A stretch of 50,549 nucleotides of DNA from Spirogloea muscicola (lineage: Eukaryota; Streptophyta; Zygnematophyceae; Spirogloeales; Spirogloeaceae), in the NCBI GenBank assembly GCA_009602725.1, contig WELB01000002.1:1404518-1455066 (forward strand). Reading direction: 5' to 3'. A program made the translations under genes and the position numbers. The notes beneath the pieces were generated by a model that had not been told where the DNA came from, did not search any database, and worked only from the letters and a program-made list of their open reading frames with translations. Of this stretch, positions 20,376-30,503 are shown piece by piece (the first letter of the stretch is position 1; every line of letters starts with the position of its first letter).

Positions 20376-22692
20376 TTAGAACTGGCCTCCACGCTCCCAG
20401 GTGTATATGTCCCCCTTGGGCCTAGGGCAGTCGCGCAGGACGCTCTCAATGCGGCCCAGGTCGGACTCGTCAAGCTCGAATGTAAAGAGCTTCTGATGGT
20501 CAGCCACATGCTGGGCATTCCGTGCCCCAACAATGACCGCGGCGACCTGGGGCCTCGTCAGCACCCATTTGGTGGCAATGTTGGCAATACTTGTGCCGTG
20601 CTTGTCGGCAATGGGCTTGAGGACGTCAAGCAGCGACTGCAAAGTGCTCCAGCCGCCGATCTGGCAAAATACAGGCGCTCGACACAGCTTATGTGATCGG
20701 AAGGTTGCACAGGAAACAAGGATGCTTAGCTCCTGAGTACTTCTTGGACACGCACTGGGGATTGATAGGGAGGAACACGGCAAGGAAGTTTGCTTGTAGC
20801 CTATGTGTGCCAAGAACTCTTGAAGGCACCAATTGATGATGGAATGTGAATGAGCAGCACACCTGATTCAAGACCGAGAAGTACTTTGACTTACTGTAGG
20901 TGTCCAGCCGCACTTCCTGCTGAGCGACATCGTATGGCATTCCTACATACCTGCGCACAACCGAAACAATTCCAGCTTGACAACTCTGAAACCTAAGCAG
21001 ATCTAGCATTGTGATTCTCGACAAGAAGACAGACAGAGGAGGCCGAATGGATTGAGCTGCAAACTTGTCGGAGAGGAAGCCCCCCGCCACCACACCAAAG
21101 GGGAGGACGCTGATCCCATGAGCTCTGCAGAACTCTACGTGGCCGTTTTCTGGCCGTCGATCGAGCAGGGAGTACTGCACTTGGCTGGAGACTACCCTCA
21201 CACCTGCGTCCAAGAGCTCTTTGATCCTCTTGTTGTCAAAATTGGTGACTCCTATATAGCTGATCTTGCCCTCATCCTGCTCAAGAGAACAAGCAACAGC
21301 TCAACAAGATGATCTCAATGCAGAACTTCGAGATTTATCTTGAACAACCAAATAAGAGAGACGGAAGTTGAGGCCGGAAAGATAGTGCCGCTGACTTGCT
21401 GTAACCCACAGCATCATTCATCTCCTTTGCACCTCGATGTGATTGAGAGACAGGGTGTCAAGTGACTCCCAGCGCACCTGCAGCTCTGCAAGATACCTTG
21501 CGGCCTGCACGTAGTTCTTAACCGCATAGTCATTCCAGTAGAATTGCACCAAGTCAAGCTTCTTCACTCCAAGCTCCCTCATTGACTTGTCTATACTCTT
21601 CCTGACATAGTCCTTAGTGATGCTACCTTGTGCAGCGCCAAACACGCAGAATTTTGTGTACACCTGCACAGGGCTGCCGCACCACAATTGGGTCCATGTG
21701 ACCCTTCAACGAATAAGTTGAACAACAGCAAGCAGCGCCTACGAAAACCTTGTAGCTTACATCTCAGCCTCTGCTTCACTGCTGAAGCTGCACTACTGCT
21801 CACCTGCTACTTCCCTTAAGGTACTGGCCAATCAGTGACTGCGAGGCCCCGTAGATGTCGGCAGTATCAAAGGTGGAGATGCCGGCATTGACAAACGGCT
21901 GGAAGTCCCGCACGGCAGCCTCTCCGCTCGTCTCGTCAGTGGCAGGGTCACCACGATGACCACCAGCTAGCTGCCAGCAGCCCTGTGGGACAGCCACGCA
22001 GTTATGCATGCTGTGCTCAGACTCCACTGCCAAAACAGGTACAAATGGTGCTGGGCGCAGCAGTGCAGAACTTTGGCGCTTCTCTCATGCGCAGTATTGA
22101 GAGAAGGCGCGCGGTGCGTATGAAATTGAAAGGAAGGCCAATGCTAGCCTTACAAATGTCCTTTTTACTGGGTAATGAGCTGGCTAAGGGGGAGTATTGC
22201 ACAGAGTCTCGGCGTCCAAGTCGGTGACAAGCCTCTGGTATTGACGAGATGTCCCAGTGCCCGCGCATTCAGGGCTCAAGTAATTAATTTGGACAACAGG
22301 GACAAAGTGTGCAGAAGCCAAGGACTGAGGTCTAGACGAAGGTGTCACTATCTAGGAAATCAAGGCTTGGGGTCTTTACATTGAGTTCTGTAAGAGTGTT
22401 GGCTTTGGTACAACGGCATATCACAAGTGCAAGCGTTGCCCGGCGTGCCAGCGACATGCACCTTGATGATGCTCGACGGCGTCAAGCCGGGTGCGATCTC
22501 GCGGCCCCGCGGCACGGGCGGGAGCTCCTCCGCGCCGCCACCGGCCGCCAGGCCGCTGCCGGGCGCGACGGCAGCGGCGNGGCAGTCACGGCAGCCGAGC
22601 CCGTCGCCAGGAGCACCCTCCGGCTGGCAGGAGCTGCTGGGAGCTCCCCCGCCCGGCACTGCGGCGCCTGGCCCGCCGCCGGAGCCTGCCAT
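20376..22692 (-). CDS. Aldo/keto reductase
   Basis: NAD(P)H-dependent oxidoreductase of the aldo/keto reductase superfamily (TIM barrel); substrate not predictable. Exons on the minus strand: 22692-22462 (REIAPGLTPSSIIK), 21982-21804 (GCWQLAGGHRG, GISTFDTADIYGASQSLIG), about 21686-21478 (SIDKSMRELGVKKLDLVQFYW), 21276 to about 21066 (DEGKISYIGVTNFD, SQVQYSLLDRRP), 20950-20863 (GMPYDVAQQEVRLDTYSK) and 20660-20376 (ATKWVLTRPQVAAVIVGARN). DTADIYG holds the catalytic Asp and Tyr; the Lys and His positions are VYTKF and VQFYW. That last motif has Tyr-Trp where many members have a His, so activity should be treated with caution. Exon 1 contains the unresolved base 22580. Intron 1 carries a retrotransposon fragment. 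Confidence 0.85.
22093..22199 (-). mobile_element. RLE-LINE family A 3'-end insertion in aldo/keto reductase intron 1
   Basis: Insertion 22100-22192 flanked by AGTATTG (22093-22099 and 22193-22199). It contains the inverted family A terminus GAGAAGGCGCGCGGTGCG, GGCCAATGCTAGCCTTACAAA and other 3' UTR sequence similar to 33965-34025. Fewer than 100 bp of the element remain. Confidence 0.75.
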
Positions 22693-23811
22693 GGCGCCCT
22701 CGGCGACGGCGCTTCAGCCGCAAATCGCGGCGCCTCTACGCCATGGCGCCGCGGGAGTCCCGCAGCTCCCGCCGCCGCCAACACCGGCACGGCGCGGCAG
22801 TGGAGGGCCTCGTCTCGACCTGCGGGCGTCCTCCACGGCAGCGCCCCGGCCGGAGCCGCCGGAGTATCTCGCGTGGACCCGGCCAGGCCGGCGCCGCCTT
22901 GGCGACGGCAAGGCCGGCGGCGGCGCTGGCTGCGCCAGCGGCGCCGGTCATGAGCTCTGGCTGCAGCTCCGCAGCCTTCCCAGCTCCAGCAGCAGCAGCA
23001 GTTAAATGAGCGCCTTTGGCTCCTTCGGACCTTGTCGATCAGCCTTTCGGGCTGGCTGTTCACAGCCCTTGCCCCCTTTGAAACAGCCACTTTGTTTCTA
23101 TCAAGACTCTCGCTGAACCAAGCTCTCACTGCAATGCAATTGATTGTGTGTCAGCACCCAGAGACCATAAGTGCAGACGAAGCCGGATCAACTTGGGCTC
23201 TTCAAGGCGTGGCTCATGGAGCTGGCCTTGTGGGCTTGCCACGTCATTGGTTGCCTAGCCCGGACCTGGCATCTAGGAATGATAAGACCGTGCAAGCACC
23301 TGAGGGATCACGTCAATTGGTGACTAAGGTAGCGCTGCTGGGCTCCTGGCAGTCGTCCACTCTTGATCTACTCTTGATAGCTGACCTCTGAAAACCGCAT
23401 AGGATGGGCGCACATTGTAGCACGGCAAAGCAATGACACGTGGCATCAGAAGGAGCCAGGAAGAGTAATGCACTACTCTTCATACTTATTGTGTATCAAA
23501 TGGGTCCTATCAAATAGCGAGAGCAGAGTCATAGAGACATGTCATGAATAATCTGAGTGCTCCACAAAGGCAGGAGTATTGTAAAATGGTGGTCCTAGCT
23601 ACACATAAGCTTTTCACATAGGTCGTAATGAAGCGGCAGTAGCACCGCCCTCTAGTTTGAGTAAAGGAGTTGCGGAGGACATCGACGCAGTAGACATGAT
23701 TGAACGGCGGGCTAATCACGAAACAATGCCAACAGGAGTGCTCATTTACAAGGACGGCCCAAGAGATATACTCAGAAGTGAGACAAGCCTCTGAGAGCTG
23801 CACTCTTGCTG
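22693..23811. other. GC-rich promoter-side block and gene-poor spacer
   Basis: 22693-23010 is GC-rich and open in several frames, probably the 5' side of the aldo/keto reductase gene. At 23020-23075 there is a hairpin module (GGGCTGGCTGTTCACAGCCC) related to retrotransposon 3' ends. From 23076 to the VMP1 stop I see no gene. Confidence 0.5.
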
Positions 23812-26378
23812 TTATTGCCGGGGTGTCTTTCCATCAGCTGCATCCTTCCCGCTCGACCTGTCGAGCAGAGCCTGTACCTCGCACCGCTGCTGCTCAATCA
23901 GATAGCCACGGGCTGTGGAGGTGATGATGGACGCCAGGAAGCCCCCAAGCATGAGTATGACTATAGTGTTCCAGATCGTCGCAATGGACAGCATGGTTGG
24001 CACCTGTCACATTGCAGGCACTGCCTACTTGACTTAGTCTCTCTACTATACACAACATGCAATTGATACAGTAGCGGCTTTGCGTACAAGAACCAGCGCA
24101 CATAGCTGCGAAGCTGTGGCTGTGGCATGTAGTAGTGCTTTCTGAGGTGCCCTGGGAGCAGTCAATGAAGACACACATTTACTAACCTTCTTGAGGTGAG
24201 CAGAGGCAGGCGAGAGCTTCTCTTTGGCTCCATCCAGAGCAGCCATTACTTGTGGAAGTAGCTGACGTGGCAGTGGCAAAAATCTCAATACCCTCTCAAG
24301 GACATCCTCAATCTTCTCCAACGAGTGAGCATTGAATACAGTAGCAATGAACAGAGTCTACAAGCATAAGATAGTCAATATCACAACAAGGTGAGCAATG
24401 TAACAGTGGAGCCTGATTGCTGCTGAGCCAAGAGCATGTGATGGATCATGACAGTAGCTAGCCTAGATTTCACTTATGAAGCACTCCATCAAGGTGATGA
24501 TAGCAAAGTGGCAATATATATAAAACCTAGTGAGTGCCTGGCGGTGGCTTCTGCTGACCTGAATGTGTGCCTTCACAACAGCTTTACCAATAAGTGTGGC
24601 AAGGAAAAACTTCCAGAAGGGCACCAGGAAGTGCCCACAAGTTATTCCAGCCAAGTCGAAGAGGGGATTAGGCACCTGCAAGACATGACAGAGCTAAGCG
24701 CTGTGCTCTTCTTATGATGCTAGCTAACATTTGGCACTGACGTAGAGATTGCATTTAACACTGTACTCGTGAATTATCCAATTTTGTCACAACCAACGGT
24801 CCATGAGCAACCTGACCTTACCGATGCAAAAGCCAATATTGCAATAAAGCCGAATTGTCTTGCATGGTTGACCATCCAAAGCTTCACGCCATCGAAGAAG
24901 CCGCTACCCTCTCTACCATCGTTGCGATTGAAATTCTCCAGCGCATCCAGTCGTTCCCCTGACAGACGTGCTGCACAGAAGGCAGGCAGCAGGACCGAGA
25001 CACTTGAGAGACTATCATTGTCATTCCATCAATGACCTTGAAGAAAGTGAAGCTTGTGAGATTGCATAAGAGTTCGGACAAGTGGATGTCCACACCCTCT
25101 CGAGACACGAAGTATGGTGGCAGCTCTCCAATGGCAGTGCCAACGCCCCAAACGAAAGCCTCCAACTGCACACTCCTCACGATGTCAAGCAGTGGGACTT
25201 TGTAGCTCTCATGCTTGGATGGGAGCCTGGCGTAAAGAGGAGGCCCGAAAGCCGAGCAGCTCTTTCTTGCCCATGACGAGTCCATGCCCCATTGCGGAGT
25301 GTCATAAGGAGCAGCTTTGATGTCAAGGCGGCCACAGTGAGTGCTCATGAGTGTGAATCGTGCTATATGAGGGCCAAGATAGAGGACAAAGGTGTGCAAC
25401 CCGGAGCCTGCAGCATCAGCCAAACCAGCAGTCTGTCTTCAATCCAACATGAGGCATACAAGCTCTGATTGCCCAGAGTACTCACACAATGAATCAATTT
25501 TTGCGTCACCCTCATCAAGGCTGAGCGCAGTACAACAACGAAACAGATAGATGCCAAGGCGTAATTGTGGCCTTGCAAATACGTGGTGGAAGCATATTGG
25601 TCGATAGACAGTGTTGACATACCAAGCCCAATTGAGGATGCCACTCCCAGGCTGGTCCACCAAAGGACGAAGCGAGCATAAAGGAGGGAGACACGGGCAA
25701 CCTGTTGCAGATCACAGATCAGGCTAGCTGTGTTGCAGTTGCAGCAGCTGCACAAGGTAGCTCAAGCTACTGCATGCTCAACACCCAGTCGACCTCTGAG
25801 TTTCTAAGATCTACAGATGATTGCAAGCTTCCCAAGCTGCAATCTGCACGGGCTGCCAATGTTGATAGAGGGCCGTCAGCTGTAATACAGACAGCTCATG
25901 CTGCACAGGAGAGATGATCAAGCGCCATAGCCGCCTAAATATACGCAGATTAATTGGTATGTAAGCACACCTGGTTGCCACGACTATCCAAGTCAAGTAA
26001 GATGCAGATAATAATCAGAGCTCCAGTGCACATAAGCGCTACCACTCTGCTCCTGGCCACGTAGGCTGCACCATAACGTGCGCGCTCCGACAGGGCGAGC
26101 GCAAAGTACTTGAGCGTCTGTAGGGGCTTCTTGGCCAGCTTGAGGCCATCCCTCTGACGCTCGTGCAGCTTGCGTAGACCTGCATGCAGTAAGTGACCAG
26201 TAGAAGGCATTAGCCAAAATCAGGCTAACAGTGAAGATACGCCCCACTCCCAGCTGGCTGAATGTTCGGCATGACGGATTAACGAAGAGGTGAAGCGCTT
26301 GCAAGAAGCTGAACCTGTCAGCTCTGCCGCGCGCCTGTGTTCCAAGGCTGCCGCATCTTCATCCACGGTAGGATCCAT
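23812..26378 (-). CDS. VMP1: Vacuole membrane protein 1 (VMP1), DedA/VTT-type ER scramblase
   Basis: Multi-pass ER membrane protein needed for autophagosome formation and ER contact sites; VMP1/TMEM41 proteins are VTT-domain phospholipid scramblases. Exons on the minus strand: 26378-26315 ([20 protein letters not shown]), 26179-25971 ([10 protein letters not shown], then a membrane segment [15 protein letters not shown]), 25701-25623 ([19 protein letters not shown]), 25407 to about 25098 ([30 protein letters not shown]), about 25000-24823 ([21 protein letters not shown]), about 24676-24562 ([20 protein letters not shown]), about 24360-24190 ([15 protein letters not shown]) and about 24003-23812 (a final membrane segment). 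GELPPYF and [15 protein letters not shown] are signatures of VMP1. The first four exons join with correct phases. Confidence 0.93.
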
Positions 26379-26830
26379 CACTGTGTGCTGGCGACTAGCG
26401 GTGAGAAGCCACGTTCTGGCCCGTCGTCCGAGGGCCCAAGCCTGGAGCCTCGGCAGTCGTCGCAGAAGGATCTGATGGCGGCCCCGCGGCAGCGCCGGCG
26501 GGCGCTCGGGCTCCAGGCGTCAGCGGCACGGCAGCATGCTGCCTGCTGGCCAAAGCCCCTCGGCGCATCTCGGCGGGGCCGAGTCCGGCGCCACAGGCCT
26601 TGCTGCGCCGAGTCGAGTGAGCTAGTCCAAGGCAAGGCGAGCAGGCGCCATGGCTCGGCGGGCCCGCCGCCCGATCGCGGCGCTGCAGGATGCGGCAGCG
26701 GGAGTGGCGGGGGGTGTCCGCTGAGGCGGGAATGGTCTTCCACTCCGCGGTGGCGTCTAGTGGCTTCGAATGACCATTCTAACGGGCACAGCAGCGGAGT
26801 GGCTGCCACTGGCCTGACACTCCTGGAACA
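26379..26830. other. GC-rich 5' flank of VMP1
   Basis: High-GC sequence upstream of the VMP1 ATG, probably promoter/5' UTR. The long minus ORF through it (26887-26378) runs into the retrotransposon fragment next to it and is not believable as a protein. Confidence 0.4.
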
Positions 26831-26932
26831 GAGAGAAGGCGCGCGGGGCGCATGAATTGAAAGGGAGGCCAATTCAAGCCAATACATTGTTCAGGCAGAG
26901 TCGAGTGCAGACTAAACAAGGCTACAGGAACA
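26825..26932 (-). mobile_element. RLE-LINE family A 3'-end insertion with GGAACA duplication
   Basis: A 96-bp insertion (26831-26926) between two GGAACA copies (26825-26830 and 26927-26932). Inside is the inverted terminus GAGAGAAGGCGCGCGGGGCG, then CCAATTCAAGCCAATACATTG and TGCAGACTAAACAAGGC, which is pure family A 3' UTR. Confidence 0.85.
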
Positions 26933-26999
26933 AGGGAGGAGGGTCAAAGTCTTTCTGACGCTGAGGCGCTGTGCGCTTTGAACACTTTTCTGGCCCCTT

Positions 27000-27080
27000 C
27001 GAATCACTTTCATTCTTTGTTCTGGGCTGGCCAATCACAGCCCTCGCCCTCTACTGGAAGAGCCTTCCCTCTCTCTGATG
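27000..27080 (+). mobile_element. GGGCTGG hairpin module (LINE 3' UTR type)
   Basis: TTTGTTCTGGGCTGGCCAATC, ACAGCCCTCGCCC and ACTGGAAGAGC resemble the modules at 5660, 14145 and 23040. It is an isolated fragment. Confidence 0.5.
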
Positions 27081-27159
27081 CTGCTGCTCACTACATATTA
27101 CTAATAGTATATCTTACGTGGTCCTTGCTTAGTCAAGGAAGAGGCTTACCCACTTTTTG

Positions 27160-27445
27160 ACAATAAGTAGACTTGTTGAGTCGTTGTGCGGTTCTTTGCG
27201 AGACGCCGAGCGGTCCAAGCCATTAGCCCCTGAGACGGTGCGGCCCAACGAAGCGGTAGACGTTGCGTCCCAAAGCGGGAACCCCCGCACTTCTTGGGCC
27301 GTACGGTGGCTCGCAGTGGCTGCTTCGCGGCCATCCCTAGTTGCACGGCGCGCAGTGTCCCGCAGGCGCGGTGAGCCGGCTGACTTCAACGCCGCTGGCT
27401 CGTGGGCTCAAGTCTATCGTATGAGATTGTCTGTATCCCTTCAGC
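27160..27445 (+). mobile_element. RLE-LINE family B ORF, left part (interrupted)
   Basis: Open frame SLCGSLRDAERSKPLAPETV through ARRAVSRRRGEPADFNAAGS to YRMRLSVSLQ, near-identical over its last 40 codons to 34430-34545. It is cut at CTTCAGC (27439-27445) and resumes in frame at 28256 after an 810-bp insertion. No upstream reverse transcriptase is seen, so the copy is 5'-truncated. Confidence 0.75.
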
Positions 27446-28255
27446 AACTGGGTTACTGAGTAGTTAGTAGCTGCTTTGTTTCTTCTTGTGTGCTTCTTTC
27501 TTAGTGCTTCGCCTTAGTGCTTCGCCTGGCCCCCTTCTTCTTGGGCTTCTTGTACTCTGCTCATTCTTTTTTGGGCTGGCTGTTCCAGCCCCTATCCTCA
27601 ATGGGCGAGCTCTTTCTTCAGCAAGCCATGCGTGCGGCGTCTGGACGTGGTCGCCAACCCCCGGGGCGGTGGGCCTCGTCTGCTCCTGGACGTGGTACTG
27701 TGATCGACGCATACAAGGCTGGCGCACCCACGTCAATCGTGTCTGGTTGGGCCACGTCCAGCGCGGAGCGCAAGAAGGAGCGGCACTACTGGGACCATCC
27801 CCAAGGGGACCATCTTTATCCGTGTGCCATGGATAAGTACTTAGGCTACGGCGTAAACTGGTCCTCCCTGATCCAGCATCTGGCCCGGCTAGTTGATGCG
27901 CGTCGTTCAAGTCGGGGGGGCAGCTTGGGCCACTCCAGCATTCCGCAGGCCTTAGTTGCATACTATAGAATGCGGCTCTCGCTTAGTTTGCAGCGCTCGC
28001 AAGCATTGGCTCTTCATCGACGTGCAGGGCGCGCTCTAAGTCAGGCCTCCGGCTTTCGTGGCAGCGCTCCAGCTCCCCAAGTCAGCTTGTCAGATTTGCT
28101 TGTGCTCACCCGTGGGTATTAATGTCACCTTAGGCCCCTTAGTTTAGGTCTCCGTATTATGTAGCCTTGTTTAGTCTGCACTAGACTCTGCCTGAACAAT
28201 GTCTTGGCTTGCATTCATCCTCCCTTACATTTCATGCGCCCCGCGCGCCTTCTCT
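27446..28255 (+). mobile_element. RLE-LINE family A copy nested in family B
   Basis: Inserted between two CTTCAGC copies (27439-27445 and 28256-28262). From about 27622 it encodes the restriction-like endonuclease tail (RRLDVVANPRGGGPRLLLDVV) and ends LLVLTRGY-stop at 28122. The 3' UTR and terminus GCGCCCCGCGCGCCTTCTCT follow. Relative to 29640-29700 it has an extra TG after the second catalytic Asp stretch, near 27700, so the ORF is frameshifted and dead. Its first 175 bp are not family A coding sequence and include a GGGCTGG module, suggesting a chimeric or multi-step insertion. Confidence 0.8.
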
Positions 28256-28545
28256 CTTCAGCGGTCCATGGCCCACGCTCTGCATCTGCGTGCTGGCCGT
28301 GCTCTCGCAGCGGCCTCCGGCTTTCGTCAGGGGGATAGTTTTCCGGCAGCTAGTCTGTCGGATCTGTGGCTCCTCACTCGTAACTACTGAGTGATCCATC
28401 CTCCCCCTTTTCTGACATAGCATCTTCAGGCCCCTTTGTAGCTGCTACACGCTTGTAGGCCCCTCCGAACCTTTGTCAATTCTTTTTGGGCTGGCTTTTC
28501 GCAGCCCTTGCCCCCATTGGGAGTGCCACTTCTTCTTCGTAGTGA
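28256..28545 (+). mobile_element. RLE-LINE family B, right part with 3' terminus
   Basis: Resumes at CTTCAGC and reads LQRSMAHALHLRAGRALAAA to LLTRNY-stop at 28390. The 3' UTR GTGATCCATCCTCCCCC follows, and then the terminal module with the GGGCTGGCTTTTCGCAGCCC hairpin and GGGAGTGCCACTTCTTC tail. The same order recurs at 34730-34910, which defines the family B 3' end. Confidence 0.75.
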
Positions 28546-28718
28546 CTGCTTATTGTTTCAAACTTTCCGGGCGGGCCGTCAATCGTCGTCAGCTACAGCA
28601 ATGTGAGCTGCCCGGCTCAATGCCGCTGACTCGGGGTCACTAAGCTCCCATTCGCTGTGATCACTTGCATAGCTGTGTGGTCTTAGCGCCTTTCGGCCCT
28701 TTCAGACCTTGTCCATTC

Positions 28719-30229
28719 CTTTGTCCGCCACGCCGGCTGCCATCCTCCAGTGTACCCTTCCTACCAGCATAGGCGGCCTTGGGTGCCGTCCACTGGCTCG
28801 CCTATCCCAAGCAGCTCACCTGGGTTGCTGGGCCCAAGTGGCCTCCACCATCTCCAGTCGCTTCATCCTGAGGGGCCAGGCTATTATAGCACCCGCTATA
28901 GCGGGTGTTGCAACAGGGACCATGGCCTTCCAGCTTTCCCTAACCGCAGCACTGCATGACCTCTCGCGCTCCCTACCAACACTTGCGGAGGGTCCTGCAG
29001 ATTTTGCGGCATGGGCACGCTGTTCCGATAGGAAAGCGCAGGCTCACTACACTCACGCTGCGGACGTGCAGGCCGCCTCCGACTTGAAGGGACTGCTCAA
29101 AGAGAGAAGGCGCGCGGGGCGCATGAAATGAAAGGGAGGCCAATTCAAGCCAGTACATTGTTCAGGCGAAGGCTACTGCAGACTAAACAAGGCTAAATAT
29201 ACCTAAAGTAAGGTGCCTAAGGTGACATCAATACCCACGGGTCAAAGACGATGGACGTGGCCTTACCCGGCTCCTTTCCATTAGCTCCCCGGGCGCGTCT
29301 GAGTGGCTTAATGCTCTGCCGATCTACGAGTCCCTTCGGCTCCCAGACAACCTCTTCCGCACGGCCCTCCACCACCACCTTGGCCTCCCCCCCCCTTGCT
29401 TGGCTGGCATCCGCCAGTGCGAATGTGGCCACATTGCTGAGGACAAGCTCGCCCTAGCTGCGCACATGCTGAGGTGCGTTGAGGGGGGTGAGCGCATTGC
29501 CTCCCACGACTTACTCAGGGATATCATGTTTGGAATTGTGCGAGAGGCGGGGTACCATCCGGCGCTGGAGGTGTCCGGCATCATGCCAATCTCCTCAAGG
29601 CGCGGCAAGCCCTACGTGCGGCGTCTGGACGTGGTCGCCACCCCCCGGGGCGGTGGGCCTCGTCTGCTCCTGGACGTGGTACTGATCGACGCATACAAGG
29701 CTGGCGCACCCACGTCAACCGTGTCAGGCTGGGCCACGTCCACCGCGGAGCGCAAGGAGCGGCACTACCAGGATCATCCCCAAGGGGACCATCTTTATCC
29801 GTGTGCCATGGATATCTACGGAGGCTACGGCGTAAAATGGTCCTCCCTAATTCAGCATCTTGCCCGGCTGGTAGATGCGCGTCGTCGAAGTCGGGGTGGC
29901 AGCTTGGGCCACTCCAGCATTCCGCAGGCCTTAGTTGCATATTACAGAATGCGGCTCTCGCTTGGTTTGCAGCGCTCGCAAGCATTGGCTCTTCATCAAC
30001 GTGCAGGGCGCGCTCTAAGTCAGGCCTCCGGCTTTCGTGGCGGCGCTCCAGCAGCCCAAGTTAGCTTGTCAGATTTGTTTGTGCTCACCCCTGCGTATTG
30101 ATGTCACCTTAGGCACCTTACTTTAGGTATATTTAGCCTTGTTTAGTCTGCAGTAGACTTCGCCTGAACAACTGGCTTGAATTGGCCTCCCTTTCATTTC
30201 ATGCGCCCCGCGCGCCTTCTCTCTTTGTC
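28719..30229 (+). mobile_element. RLE-type non-LTR retrotransposon (family A), 5'-truncated, best copy
   Basis: Element 28726-30222 between CTTTGTC duplications (28719-28725 and 30223-30229). The coding tail of a reverse transcriptase comes first (TLPTSIGGLGCRPLARLSQA). Then come SEWLNALPIYESLRLPDNLF, a zinc-finger-like CECG..H...C motif, and a restriction-like endonuclease: RRLDVVATPRGGGPRLLLDVV with Lys in STAERKERHY, the PD-(D/E)XK pattern of R2/CRE-type elements. The frame ends LFVLTPAY-stop at 30101. The 3' UTR runs to GCGCGCCTTCTCT. The polymerase core is missing, so this copy cannot move by itself. It holds a 145-bp nested insertion. Confidence 0.85.
29097..29247 (-). mobile_element. 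Family A 3'-end copy nested in the family A retrotransposon
   Basis: 139 bp (29103-29241) in antisense orientation between TCAAAG copies (29097-29102 and 29242-29247). It starts at the element terminus (GAGAAGGCGCGCGGGGCG) and ends just inside the stop codon region (CAATACCCACGGGTC, encoding the reverse of TRGY-stop). The host frame is 2 before and 0 after it. The total of 145 bp added accounts exactly for the shift. Confidence 0.9.
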
Positions 30230-30400
30230 ATGAACACCTGTATGCATCTGGCTGGCATTTCACAGCCGATTCTTTCATATCAGCAGCCGCTTTCTTGGGC
30301 TGGCCTTTCCCAGCCACCAGTCAATCTGGCCGCGCTTTCTACTTTCGGCCCTTCGGACTTGGTGGCGCGCGCTTTTACCTTCCTCGCTTGACGTGTCAAA
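30230..30400 (+). mobile_element. Family C 3' UTR and hairpin module
   Basis: ATGAACACCTGTATGCATCTG through CATATCAGCAGCCGCTTTC duplicates 7118-7185. It is followed by GGGCTGGCCTTTCCCAGCCACC, like 14215-14240. The family A element at 28719 inserted at the left edge of this older sequence. Confidence 0.65.
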
Positions 30401-30503
30401 AGCCCCAGAAGCTAAGTCGCCTGGCCTGAAGTCGACGTCACGACGCCAGCACCCCCTCCATCAGCGGCGCTGAGCGTGCACCACTCGAGCCTCCGCCGCC
30501 GCC

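Noticed and set aside
22482-23129. 215-residue minus ORF and long plus ORFs over the same GC-rich block
   Set aside because: Open frames in many phases are expected at this GC content; only the 22692-22462 portion joins the aldo/keto reductase.
25363-25755. 130-residue minus ORF as a separate gene
   Set aside because: It reads through a VMP1 intron; the VMP1 exons at 25701-25623 and 25407 onward join better by splice phase and family motif.
29103-29158. Recurring peptide MYWLELASLSFHAPRAPSL and variants
   Set aside because: It appears wherever the family A 3' UTR lies and comes from repeated non-coding DNA.
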